Shown: positions 27,495-35,944 of the stretch, piece after piece
Position numbering within the stretch: position 1 is the first letter of the stretch
How the letters are laid out: every line of letters starts with the position of its first letter
NCBI RefSeq assembly: GCF_019924635.1
Contig: NZ_CP065037.1
Coordinates: 1,736,001-1,800,000 of the forward strand
Source: Leifsonia sp. ZF2019
GTDB taxonomy: Bacteria > Actinomycetota > Actinomycetes > Actinomycetales > Microbacteriaceae
DNA length: 64,000 nt
Direction of reading: 5' to 3'
Notes under the pieces: generated by a model
Database searches by the model: none
Told to the model about the DNA's origin: nothing
The model's input: the letters and a program-made list of their open reading frames with translations, nothing else
Position numbers and translations under genes: made by a program

Positions 27495-28756
27495 GCTCCC
27501 GTCCCTCTCGCGGCGCGGATCCGGTTGTGGACGAACGCCGGAATCAGGATCCCGACCGCCATGCCGAACACCGTGAGGCCCGCCTCGGTCGCGTCCTGAA
27601 CGATCTCGACGAGCAACCGCTGGGCCGCCTCCCCGGACGACCGCTGCAGGACCGTCAGACCGTCGAGCACGCGGAAGATGAGCACACCGGGCATGAGCGA
27701 CACGACGGAGGCGAACCCGACGGCGGCGAACGGCACTCCGAACCGACGAGAGGCGGGAAGGAGCACACCCGCCGCGAGAAGGCAGGCGAGGACGGCGGCG
27801 AGAGCGGAGTCCCAGTGCCACACGGTGATGGCGGTCCATCGGAGAGCGTGGACGGCCCCGCCCACCAGGAGCGGCCAGTAGAGGATGCGCACGGGCGCCG
27901 AGTAGAAGACGCCGTAGCACACGGCCACGACCCCCGCAGCGACGGCGTCGAGCAGCACCGGGACCTCCCGCCCGCCGGGCTCCGGGATCAGGTTCGCGCC
28001 CCCGATCGTGAGGCCGATCACGAGGCCCGCGCCGATCGACAGGAGAGTGACCGCGGCGAAGGTGAGGCGGCTCACGCCCAGCGGGATACGCAGCCCGGCC
28101 AGGTCGAAGGCGCCGTTCAGGAGGTGCGGACCCGGGACGAGGATCATGCACGGGCACACCACGGCGAGCCGCAGCTCGGAGCTGAAGCCCAGGTCGATCG
28201 CGGCGGCGCCGAGCACGCCCGCTATCAGGGCGGCGGCTCCGACCTGCCAGAACGGGGATGCGCCGGCCCGGCCGAGCAGCCGTCGGACCACCGCGCCCAG
28301 AGTGGCGGACACCACGATGACGGCGATCGGCTCCCACCGCCGGACTCCGAAGATGACCGCGAGACACGAGGCGCCCGCGGCGCAGGCCAGGACGAACAGC
28401 GCCAGGTTCGCGGCCGGGAGCGCGGCCGCTCGCCGCACCGCCTCATATGCCGCCGCCGGGTCGGTTCGCCCGGCGGCGAGGGCGTCGATCGCCCGATCCA
28501 CGGCGAGGACGCGGTTCATGCCCAGATTCGACGGTGGCGTCCTGAACACGAGCCGGGAGCCGCTCGCGGCCGTGACCTCGGAGCGGTTCCAGCCCAGGTC
28601 GAGCTCGATCGGCTCCCCGAGAGCGGATGACAACTGGTCCGCCCGCGCGCGGGTCCGGTGGGACTCGGCCCCGTTGGCATGGAGGGTCTCGAGGGCGTCC
28701 GCGGCCAGCCGCTCGCCGGACACAGCATCCCGCGTGGTTTCGGGTCCTGTCGGCAT
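27491..28756 (-). CDS. ThrE-family threonine/serine exporter-like protein
   Basis: A 421-residue membrane protein with the two-part ThrE architecture. An N-terminal soluble segment of about 110 residues leads into the DUF1212 region (helices to about residue 260; CMILVPGPHLLNGAFDL). A DUF3815 region follows (ASVVSLMPGVLIFRVLDGL). Corynebacterium ThrE exports threonine and serine. Next to fumC the natural substrate might be another small acid, which is inference. The start lies 2 bp after the fumC stop. Confidence 0.85.
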   Translation of the reverse strand: MPTGPETTRDAVSGERLAADALETLHANGAESHRTRARADQLSSALGEPIELDLGWNRSEVTAASGSRLVFRTPPSNLGMNRVLAVDRAIDALAAGRTDPAAAYEAVRRAAALPAANLALFVLACAAGASCLAVIFGVRRWEPIAVIVVSATLGAVVRRLLGRAGASPFWQVGAAALIAGVLGAAAIDLGFSSELRLAVVCPCMILVPGPHLLNGAFDLAGLRIPLGVSRLTFAAVTLLSIGAGLVIGLTIGGANLIPEPGGREVPVLLDAVAAGVVAVCYGVFYSAPVRILYWPLLVGGAVHALRWTAITVWHWDSALAAVLACLLAAGVLLPASRRFGVPFAAVGFASVVSLMPGVLIFRVLDGLTVLQRSSGEAAQRLLVEIVQDATEAGLTVFGMAVGILIPAFVHNRIRAARGTGA

Positions 28757-28758
28757 CC

Positions 28759-30252
28759 TCAGGCGCCCTCGACCCCGTGGCCGACAAGGGTGGACGGCAC
28801 GACGATCGCATCGAACTGCTCGGCGGTGACATGTCCCGAGGCGATGGCCGCATCGCGCAGCGACAGATCGTGCGCGAGCGCGTCCTCGGCGATGTGCGCC
28901 GAGTTCTGGTATCCGATCACGGGGCTGAGCGCGGTGACGAGCATGAGACTCTCCCCGACGTAGGAGGCGATCTTCTTCTCGTTCAGGACGGTGCCCGTGA
29001 CCGAGTAGGCGACGAACTTCTCGATCCCGTCGCCCAGGATGCGTGCCGAGTGCAGGAAGTTGTTGATGATCACGGGACGCATCGCGTTGAGCTCGAAGTT
29101 GCCCTGCGATCCTGCGAAGGCGACGGCCGCGTCGTCACCGAGGACCTGGATGGAGATCATCACCATCGCCTCGCACTGGGTCGGGTTGACCTTGCCCGGC
29201 ATGATCGACGAGCCGGGCTCGTTGGCGGGGAGGATCAGCTCGGCGAACCCGGTGCGGGGGCCGGACGCCAGCCAGCGCATGTCGTTGGCGATCTTCATCA
29301 ACGCGACCGCGAGCCCTCGCAGGGCCGCATCGGCGCGGACCATCGCGTCGAGCGAGCCCTGGGCCATGAACTTGTTCGGCGCCGTGACGAACTCCTTGCC
29401 CGTCAGATCCGCGATCGTCAGGGCGATCTCACGGCTGAAGCCCTCGGGGGCGTTGAGTCCCGTGCCGACCGCCGTGCCGCCGGCGGCGAGCTCCAACAGC
29501 CCCTCCCTGCTGCGCTCGATCTCCGCGATGCACGCGCGGATCTGCGCCGCCCAGCCGGACCATTCCTGGCCGACGGTGAGCGGGACGGCGTCCTCGAGGT
29601 GCGTGCGGCCGATCTTGACCACATCCATCCACTGGATCGCCTTGCGGTCGAGCTCGTCGGCGAGCTCGCGCACCCGGGGGAGCAGCCGGTCGTCGATCTC
29701 CAGGATCGCGGCGATGTGCATGGCGGTGGGGAAGGTGTCGTTGCTCGACTGCCCCATGTTGACGTCGTCGTTCGGCCCGACCGGCTCCTGGCTGCCCAGC
29801 GTGCCGCCGAGCAACTGGATCGAGCGGTTCGAGATGACCTCGTTGACGTTCATGTTGCTCTGGGTGCCGGAACCGGTCTGCCAGACGAAGAGAGGGAAAT
29901 GCGCGTCGAGCTTTCCAGCGATGGTCTCCTCGGCGGCGCGGATGATCGGGTCCGCCTTCCATCTCGGCAAGCGGCCCGCGGCCAGGTTCACCAGCGCTGC
30001 GGCCTTCTTGACGTAGCCGTACGCGTGGTACACCTCCTTCGGCCTGTGGTCATTGCCGATGGAGAAGTGGAGGAGGGAGCGCTGGGTCTGAGCTCCCCAG
30101 TACTTGTCCGCCGGGACATCGACGGATCCCAGACTGTCGAACTCGGCGCGCGTGCCGGTCGCATCGAGCCCGATCGGGATGTCGTGGAGCACCGGGGGCG
30201 TGCTGTCCGCGGCGGCCGGCGTCGTGTGGGAAGTGCCCTTGTGCGTCGTCAT
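28759..30252 (-). CDS. fumC: Class II fumarate hydratase
   Basis: A 497-residue aspartase/fumarase-superfamily enzyme. The signature loop GSSIMPGKVNPTQCEA is of the fumarase type (aspartases have PAKVNP). KIGRTHLEDAVPLTVGQEWSGW and NMGQSSNDTFPTAMH also match FumC. It interconverts fumarate and malate. An N-terminal extension of about 30 residues is longer than usual. ATG 30252 follows GAGAGGAAAG; an upstream in-frame start at 30336 lacks one. It heads an operon with thrE-like and DUF1275 genes and is divergent from a PucR regulator. That is odd for a housekeeping TCA enzyme. Confidence 0.9.
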   Translation of the reverse strand: MTTHKGTSHTTPAAADSTPPVLHDIPIGLDATGTRAEFDSLGSVDVPADKYWGAQTQRSLLHFSIGNDHRPKEVYHAYGYVKKAAALVNLAAGRLPRWKADPIIRAAEETIAGKLDAHFPLFVWQTGSGTQSNMNVNEVISNRSIQLLGGTLGSQEPVGPNDDVNMGQSSNDTFPTAMHIAAILEIDDRLLPRVRELADELDRKAIQWMDVVKIGRTHLEDAVPLTVGQEWSGWAAQIRACIAEIERSREGLLELAAGGTAVGTGLNAPEGFSREIALTIADLTGKEFVTAPNKFMAQGSLDAMVRADAALRGLAVALMKIANDMRWLASGPRTGFAELILPANEPGSSIMPGKVNPTQCEAMVMISIQVLGDDAAVAFAGSQGNFELNAMRPVIINNFLHSARILGDGIEKFVAYSVTGTVLNEKKIASYVGESLMLVTALSPVIGYQNSAHIAEDALAHDLSLRDAAIASGHVTAEQFDAIVVPSTLVGHGVEGA

Positions 30253-30310
30253 CGGTCTTTCCTCTCGTGCTGTCGTCACGTGCCGTCTTCGGTGTGCGGT
30301 CGTGCTGAGG

Positions 30311-30367
30311 ACGACGGTAGGAAGGCACCGTGCCACCGTCGTGGGACAGGAGTCGGAAGATCTTCCG
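30311..30367. promoter_or_regulatory. Palindromes between fumC operon and PucR gene
   Basis: Two separate dyads are present. ACGACGGT (30311-30318) pairs with ACCGTCGT (30335-30342) around an inner GGCAC-C-GTGCC. CGGAAGATCTTCCG (30354-30367) is a perfect 14-bp palindrome. Both lie in the 219-bp divergent gap, so they are candidate binding sites for the PucR-type regulator. Confidence 0.55.
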
Positions 30368-30458
30368 CGAGATGTCGAGCGGCGCGGTCCTCTCCGGGAT
30401 TCGGCCCCCCGATGACCCTGACCCTGCTGGGGGCACGTTCACCCCGGTGGGCGGTTCG

Positions 30459-30464
30459 TAGAAT
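30459..30464 (+). promoter_or_regulatory. -10 box (TAGAAT) for leaderless PucR gene
   Basis: TAGAAT is followed by 7 bases and GTG 30472, with no ribosome binding site. Confidence 0.5.
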
Positions 30465-30471
30465 CCCGACC

Positions 30472-31614
30472 GTGAATCTGCAGGATGTCGTCGACCAGCT
30501 CGCCATGAACCTGGCCCGGTCCGTGGTGATCGACGACCTGCGCTACCGACCGCTCGTCTCCTCGGCACAGGGCGACGAGATCGACGAGCTCCGCGCGTCA
30601 GCGCTGTTGAAGCGCTCCACCCCCGAACCGGTCCGCGCATATCTGGACGAGCTCGGCGTCGGAGATGCCCTGCGCCCGGTCACGGTCGACCTCACCCGAT
30701 TCGGCGGAAAAGAGCGTCTCGCCGTCCCGGTCCGCGACGAGGGCGGCCCGATCGCCGTGCTGTGGCTCATCACCGGGAATCTGCCGCCGCTCCGGGCGTG
30801 CGACTATGCGGCGATCGACTCCGCGGTCGATCTCGCGCGCGCGGCGCTGAATGCCGGGCATCGGTCGGAGGACTGCGAGAACCGCCGTGCCGGAGTCCTG
30901 CGACGCCTGCTCGATCCGGACCCGGCGACCAGGACCCGCGCGCTCCGCGACGCCGGCGCCGCGCACCTCCTTCCCCCGCGCGGCGGCGCGACCCTCCTGG
31001 CCGTGCGGCTCGACTCCGGTGCGCAGGAGCTCGAGCGGGCCACGTTCGCGAAGTACGGCTCTTCGCCGCGCACGACGCCGCTCGATCTGATCGACGACCA
31101 GGACGGCGACCTCGTCTTCCTGACGAGAGGGTCTCCGGATGATGCGCTCCCGGTGCTCCAGGAGCGCGCCGAGCACCTCGGTCTCCCCATCCTCGCCATC
31201 GGCTCCGCGCAGACCACCGGCGCGGAGGACGATCTGCTCCCGGTCGCGAAGGACGCCCGGACGGCGGTCTCGATCGTCGCCGCGGTGACCTCCCTGGGCG
31301 GATATGCCGACATCCGGAAGCTCGGCACCTGGCGGTTGCTGTCCGAGATCACCGCCGGAGAGGCGCACCTCGCCCGCTACTCGCCCGCCGCGCACGCCCT
31401 GCTCGTCCACAGCGACCCCGTGCACAGGGAGACCGTCGAGACGTATCTGGACGCCGGCGGGAACGTCCGGGCGGCCTGCGAACGGCTCCACCTGCACCGG
31501 ACGACCCTCTACTACCGACTGGACAATCTGCCGCAGGTCGTGCGGGAGGCGCTCGACGACGGCATCTCCCGCAGCGCCCTCCACCTGTGCCTCAAACTGG
31601 CACGGTTCGCGTGA
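30472..31614 (+). CDS. PucR-type transcriptional regulator
   Basis: A 380-residue regulator of the PucR/CdaR architecture. An N-terminal GAF-like sensory region (about 1-130) leads to a central GGDEF-like or linker region (GGATLLAVRLDSG). A C-terminal HTH_30 domain follows: VETYLDAGGNVRAACERLHLHRTTLYYRLDNL, read as two adjoining segments. GTG 30472 sits 7 bases after TAGAAT and is chosen over longer upstream readings that run through the promoter. It is divergent from fumC-thrE-DUF1275, its probable target. Confidence 0.85.
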   Translation: MNLQDVVDQLAMNLARSVVIDDLRYRPLVSSAQGDEIDELRASALLKRSTPEPVRAYLDELGVGDALRPVTVDLTRFGGKERLAVPVRDEGGPIAVLWLITGNLPPLRACDYAAIDSAVDLARAALNAGHRSEDCENRRAGVLRRLLDPDPATRTRALRDAGAAHLLPPRGGATLLAVRLDSGAQELERATFAKYGSSPRTTPLDLIDDQDGDLVFLTRGSPDDALPVLQERAEHLGLPILAIGSAQTTGAEDDLLPVAKDARTAVSIVAAVTSLGGYADIRKLGTWRLLSEITAGEAHLARYSPAAHALLVHSDPVHRETVETYLDAGGNVRAACERLHLHRTTLYYRLDNLPQVVREALDDGISRSALHLCLKLARFA

Positions 31615-31638
31615 TCGGCGGCGGGCAGCGGGCTGCGG

Positions 31639-32532
31639 TCAGCGCACCAGGCGGCGCCACCGCGCGGGCGTCGTCCCGGTGTGCGATCGCCACACCCGGA
31701 TGAAGGCCGTGACATCGGTGTAGCCGACTGCGCGGGCGGTCTCGGCGACGGTGGCGTCCGTCGTGAGGAGCAGCCGCTCCGCCGCGGCGAGCCGTGCCGA
31801 CCGGATCGAGCCTGCGACGGTCTGCCCTTCGGCTTCGAACGCGGCGAAGAGCGTGCGGAGCGAGACGTGGAGGCGCAGGGCGATCGTTCCGGCCGAGAGC
31901 GCAGGGTCGGCGAATTCTCGCCGGATGTGGTCCACGGCGTCTTCGACGAGACGGTCCGTGTGACGGACGCCCCGATCGGGTCCGTCGCCGTCCAGATCGC
32001 GCAGCACCGCTCGCGCAGCACCGACGAGCCGGTGCGAGAGCGCGGTGGGACCGGTGTCGGCGCCCGGGGTCGCCCCGCCGACCGCGCCGCGCAGCAGCCC
32101 CTCGAGCGCGATCCTGCTCCGGGAGCCGCTGGCCACCGCGCGGCCGTTGAGCGCCTCCGGGAGCACTCCGCCTGCCCGCAGCAGAACGGTCGGCACTTGG
32201 ATGATCGTCGCTCGGAACTCCTCCGGGTAGACGAACGAGAAGGGACGGCTCGCGTCGTAGACGGCGAGGTCGCCGACGCCGAATCGGTGGTCGCTCTCGC
32301 CCAGACGGACGACGAGGCTCCCGGAGTGGACGAAATGAAACTGCGTCGACTCCATCGCCTGGGGCGGGACCTCGTCCATCCGGGAGTCGACCGTCTGCGC
32401 GACGGAGGCGATCTGGGCCACCCCGACATGGCCGAACGAGTGCCTGCCCATCCTGCGGTACACCGCGTGCTCGGCATGCGTGGTCGCCGTCATCTGCACG
32501 AGCACGCACGTGGGATCGGTCGGGAGCTGCAT
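31639..32532 (-). CDS. AraC-family transcriptional regulator
   Basis: A 297-residue regulator. An N-terminal cupin-like sensing domain (about 20-170; FHFVHSGSLVVRLGESDHRFGVGDLAVYD) precedes a C-terminal double-HTH AraC domain (LSAGTIALRLHVSLRTLFAAF and TVAETARAVGYTDVTAFIRVWRSHTG). ATG 32532 follows GGAGG with short spacing. It is divergent from the XRE gene and convergent with PucR. The regulated gene is not evident; the AmdA/hydrolase operon nearby is one candidate. Confidence 0.87.
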   Translation of the reverse strand: MQLPTDPTCVLVQMTATTHAEHAVYRRMGRHSFGHVGVAQIASVAQTVDSRMDEVPPQAMESTQFHFVHSGSLVVRLGESDHRFGVGDLAVYDASRPFSFVYPEEFRATIIQVPTVLLRAGGVLPEALNGRAVASGSRSRIALEGLLRGAVGGATPGADTGPTALSHRLVGAARAVLRDLDGDGPDRGVRHTDRLVEDAVDHIRREFADPALSAGTIALRLHVSLRTLFAAFEAEGQTVAGSIRSARLAAAERLLLTTDATVAETARAVGYTDVTAFIRVWRSHTGTTPARWRRLVR

Positions 32533-32724
32533 TTCCCTCCAGGGGTCTGTCGCCTCAGCATCGCACAATCGTGGCGTGGCGGCAGCCGGGAGCATCGCGG
32601 CCGGGGGCGCGCAGCTGGACGGACAATCGGCTGATCGTGCAGATCTGGCGGCCGGGGCGCGCCCGCTGCGACAATCTGGAATGGTGAATCCATATCGGAG
32701 CTGCCACAGCAGAGGACGGTCGTG

Positions 32725-33657
32725 ATGAGTGGCTCCCACGCCGAGCTGGGGATCTACCTGCGTGCCCGGCGCGACGCTCTCGCTCCCGCCGACGCGGGCC
32801 TCTCGGCGGACGCACGGAGACGCGTGCCCGGGCTGCGCCGTCAGGAAGTCGCCGTGCTGGCGGGGATCAGTCCCGAGTACTACCTGCGGCTGGAGCAGGG
32901 GAAGGACCACCAGCCCTCTCCGCAGGTGCTGCTCGCCTTGGGCAGGGCTCTCCGACTCGACGCGGACGCCACCGACTACCTGTTCCGGCTCGCGGGGCAG
33001 ACCGTGCCCTCCCGCAGGCCGTCCGCGGCTGGCCCCTCGGCGCCATCCGACCCGGACGCGCTGGACAGTGTGACGACGTTCCTGGACCAGTGGACCTCGG
33101 CTCCCGCGTACGTCGTCGACCGCAACCAGGACGTCCTGGCGGTGAACACGCTGGCGCGATGCTTCATCCCGATGGCGATCGCTCCGGGCGACAATCTGAT
33201 CGAGGCGATCGTCGCCGGCGCGGAGGGCTCCGACGCCGAACCGGGTGCCGAGGCGCGCAAGCCCTACTGGGATGGGGCGATCCGGTCCGCCACAGCGAAC
33301 CTCCGCTACCACGCCGACATCGACGATCCACGGCTGCAGCTGCTCGTCGCCTCGCTCTCGTCACGGTGCAAGCTCTTCCGAGACGCCTGGGGGAGCCACG
33401 AGGCACATCCGCAACGCCGGGGCGAGGCGCTGGTCGATATCGCCCCGTTCGGGCTCATCCCGTTCCGCTGGCAGACGCTGGAGGTGCCGGGCGGCGGGCA
33501 GTACCTCACCACCTTCTTCGGCGACCCCGGCTCTCCCGCCGCAGCGGCCGTCGAGTATCTGCTGGCGAAGGACAAGGTGAGCCGCGCACTGGGCGAGGCC
33601 GGTGAACGGCGGCCGGGACCGGAGGAGATAACCGAGCCCGAGCCCGGCGACGGGTGA
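32725..33657 (+). CDS. XRE-family regulator with MmyB-like ligand-binding domain
   Basis: A 310-residue regulator. The N-terminal HTH is at about 8-80 (VPGLRRQEVAVLAGISPEYYLRLEQG, over two short segments). A PAS-like MmyB ligand domain lies at about 105-275 (APAYVVDRNQDVLAVNTLA and the WGSHEAHPQRRGE region). Family members commonly regulate an adjacent oxidoreductase or hydrolase. ATG 32725 follows AGAGGA by 8 bases; GTG 32722 is an alternative. The next gene, a hydrolase on the same strand 73 bp later, has its own promoter-like TAGCGT and is a likely target. Confidence 0.85.
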   Translation: MSGSHAELGIYLRARRDALAPADAGLSADARRRVPGLRRQEVAVLAGISPEYYLRLEQGKDHQPSPQVLLALGRALRLDADATDYLFRLAGQTVPSRRPSAAGPSAPSDPDALDSVTTFLDQWTSAPAYVVDRNQDVLAVNTLARCFIPMAIAPGDNLIEAIVAGAEGSDAEPGAEARKPYWDGAIRSATANLRYHADIDDPRLQLLVASLSSRCKLFRDAWGSHEAHPQRRGEALVDIAPFGLIPFRWQTLEVPGGGQYLTTFFGDPGSPAAAAVEYLLAKDKVSRALGEAGERRPGPEEITEPEPGDG

Positions 33658-33693
33658 TCCTCTCAGGGTCACGACAACCGCGGCGGCCTTTCC

Positions 33694-33699
33694 TAGCGT
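33694..33699 (+). promoter_or_regulatory. Candidate -10 box (TAGCGT) of the hydrolase operon
   Basis: TAGCGT is followed by a leader of about 30 bases containing AAAGGA before ATG 33731. No clear -35 is seen. Confidence 0.4.
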
Positions 33700-33730
33700 G
33701 GCCTGCGAACCCCGAGAAAGGAACGCCGCC

Positions 33731-34444
33731 ATGGCCGCACCCACCATCGTCCTCGTCCACGGAGCCTTCGCCGACGCGGCGAGCTTCGCGCCCGTCACAC
33801 GGATCCTGCTCGATCAGGGACGCGCTGTCCGGGTTCCGGCTGTGCCGAACCGCAGCCTCATCGGCGACTCCGCGTACATCCGCTCGGTCGTGGAGCAGAT
33901 CGACGGCCCGGTGCTGCTCGCGGGCCACTCGTACGGTGGCGCGGTCATCACCGTGGCCGGCGCCGCCGACAACGTCGTCGGTCTGGTCTATCTCTCGGGC
34001 TACGCCCTCGACGAAGGGGAGAGCCTCGGCCAGCTGCAGGGCGGATTCCCGGACTCGGACCTCGCTGCGAACCTCGTCTACACGCCCTTCCCCGTCGAGG
34101 ACGGCGAACCCGGCACAGACGTCTCGGTGAAGGTGGACGCCTTCCCGGACGTCTTCGCCGCGGGCATCGACCGTTCCGTCTCGGAGGTGCTGGCGGCCTC
34201 GCAGCGACCGCTGGCCGCCCTGGCCTTCAGCGAGGCCGCCCCGGTCGCCGCGTGGAAGACGAAGCCCGGCTGGGGGATCGTCTCGGCCGCGGACCACACG
34301 ATCAACCCCGACGTCGAGCGCTTCGGCTACCAGCGGGCCGGTCTCCGGTCGGTGGTCGAGATCGACGCCCCTCACCTGGTGATGCGCTCGCACCCCGAAC
34401 AGGTCGCGGCGTTCATCGCCGCCGCCGCCGACGAGGTGTCCTGA
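33731..34444 (+). CDS. Alpha/beta hydrolase (serine esterase type)
   Basis: A 237-residue compact alpha/beta hydrolase. The oxyanion segment is IVLVHGAFADAASF, the nucleophile elbow AGHSYGG has Ser67, and a C-terminal His lies in DAPHLVM. No signal peptide is seen, so it is cytosolic. It resembles small EstC-like esterases; the substrate is unknown. ATG 33731 is chosen after AAAGGAACG. It heads a five-gene set downstream of the XRE regulator. Confidence 0.85.
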   Translation: MAAPTIVLVHGAFADAASFAPVTRILLDQGRAVRVPAVPNRSLIGDSAYIRSVVEQIDGPVLLAGHSYGGAVITVAGAADNVVGLVYLSGYALDEGESLGQLQGGFPDSDLAANLVYTPFPVEDGEPGTDVSVKVDAFPDVFAAGIDRSVSEVLAASQRPLAALAFSEAAPVAAWKTKPGWGIVSAADHTINPDVERFGYQRAGLRSVVEIDAPHLVMRSHPEQVAAFIAAAADEVS

Positions 34445-34472
34445 CTCCCCGTCCCAACCGAAGGAGAAGAAG

Positions 34473-35438
34473 ATGGCGACCGCCAACCCCCAGGGATACG
34501 CCCTCGAGCCCGCCGCACTGGCCTTCTGCGAGGCCACCGTCGAGCCGCCGTTCCTGTACCAGCTTCCGCCCGAGCAGGGGAGGACGATGGTCGACCAGGT
34601 GCAGGACTCGGAGATCGCCAAGCCGGAGGTCGACGACACCTGGATCACCGTCGACGGCGGTCCCACCGGCTCGGTGCCCGTGCGCATCGTCAAGCCGGTG
34701 GGCGCGACCGGCGCCCTCCCCGTGATCGTCTACACCCACGGCGCCGGGTGGGTGTTCGGCGACGCGCACACGCACGACCGGCTGGTCCGCGACCTCGCGG
34801 TCGGCACGGGGGCGGCTGTGGTGTTCCCCGAGTACACGCGCTCGCCCGACGTCCACTACCCGGTTGCGAACGAGCAGTCCTATGCCGCCGCGAAATGGGT
34901 CGTCGAGCACGGCGCCGACAGAGGACTCGACGGAAGCCGCATCGCCGTCGCGGGAGACTCGGTCGGCGGCAACATGGCGATCGCGCTCACGCTGATGGCG
35001 AAGGAGCGCGGCGATGTGACCTTCCGCGGGCAGGTGCTGTTCTACCCCGTCACCGACGCCGCCTTCGACGACGGCTCCTACCGGGAGTTCGCCGACGGCT
35101 ACTGGCTGACGCGCGACGCGATGCGCTGGTACTGGGATCAGTACACCACCAGCGCCGACGAGCGCGCCGAGATCACCGTCTCACCCCTCCGGGCGAGCGA
35201 AGAGCAGCTGGCGGGACTGCCGCCCGCGCTGGTCATCAATGCCGAGTGCGATGTGCTGCGCGACGAGGGGGAGGCCTATGCGTCCAAGCTCCGCCGGGCG
35301 GGCGTCGAGGTGACCGGAGTGCGATACGAAGGAATCATCCACGACTTCGTGATGGTGAACAGCCTGCACGACACCCCTCAGGCCCGGGCGGCGATCGCGC
35401 AGGCGGTCTCCTTCCTCTCCGGCTGGCTCGCCGAATGA
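34473..35438 (+). CDS. Alpha/beta hydrolase, HSL/acetyl-esterase family
   Basis: A 321-residue hormone-sensitive-lipase-type esterase. The oxyanion motif is HGAGW (89-93), a variant of HGGGW. The nucleophile is Ser163 in GDSVGGN, with Asp in the INAECDVLRDEGE region and His in GIIHDFVM. It is cytosolic. ATG 34473 follows AAGGAG. Its stop overlaps the MaoC start by 4 bases. It probably hydrolyses an ester in the same pathway as its neighbours. Confidence 0.88.
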   Translation: MATANPQGYALEPAALAFCEATVEPPFLYQLPPEQGRTMVDQVQDSEIAKPEVDDTWITVDGGPTGSVPVRIVKPVGATGALPVIVYTHGAGWVFGDAHTHDRLVRDLAVGTGAAVVFPEYTRSPDVHYPVANEQSYAAAKWVVEHGADRGLDGSRIAVAGDSVGGNMAIALTLMAKERGDVTFRGQVLFYPVTDAAFDDGSYREFADGYWLTRDAMRWYWDQYTTSADERAEITVSPLRASEEQLAGLPPALVINAECDVLRDEGEAYASKLRRAGVEVTGVRYEGIIHDFVMVNSLHDTPQARAAIAQAVSFLSGWLAE

Positions 35439-35944
35439 GCGCGGACGGCGGGAGCGGCGGCTTCGACCCGCTGGACTTCGCGATCGTCGAGCCGCGGACG
35501 TTCGAGCAGCTGCGCATCGGGGAGGTGTTCCGTGCCCCGAGCCGGACCCTGACGGATGCGCACGCGTCCGCGTTCCAGGCGGTCTCCGCGGACAACCACC
35601 CCGTGCACTACGACGCGGTGTGGGCGGCGGCCCACGGCCACAGCGCCCCCGTCGTGCACGGTCTGCAGGTGCTGGCGTTCACGGCCCCCGGCGCGACGCT
35701 GTTCCCGCAGGAGATCGGCGAGGTGTTCATCGCCTTCACGGGTCTCTCCGCACGCTTCCTCGGCGAGGTCCACGCCGGTGACACGCTCTACTCGCAGCTG
35801 GAGATCACCGGGCTCACCCCGGAGGGCGCGAACGGCGTGGTCACCGCAGCCGTCACCGTGCACAACCAGCGGTCGGAACTGGTGCTGGCCGGCGAGCACA
35901 CCTACGTGCTGAGGCGCACCCCCGAGGCGGAGCCGCCGCGGTGA
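35435..35944 (+). CDS. MaoC-like dehydratase-family protein (hot-dog fold)
   Basis: A 169-residue single hot-dog domain. The hydratase-2 motif area is visible: TLTDAHASAFQAVSADNHPVHYD followed by PVVHGLQVLAF. The Asp/His pair (DNHPVH) fits a functional MaoC dehydratase or hydratase for CoA esters, but no CoA ligase is nearby, so the true substrate is unclear. It overlaps both neighbours by 4 bases (ATGA and GTGA). Confidence 0.85.
   Translation: MSADGGSGGFDPLDFAIVEPRTFEQLRIGEVFRAPSRTLTDAHASAFQAVSADNHPVHYDAVWAAAHGHSAPVVHGLQVLAFTAPGATLFPQEIGEVFIAFTGLSARFLGEVHAGDTLYSQLEITGLTPEGANGVVTAAVTVHNQRSELVLAGEHTYVLRRTPEAEPPR

Noticed and set aside
28627..31614. A 995-codon plus-strand frame ending in the PucR gene
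   Set aside because: Only the last 380 residues look like a protein; the rest is the antisense of fumC and thrE and crosses the promoter. The real start is GTG 30472.
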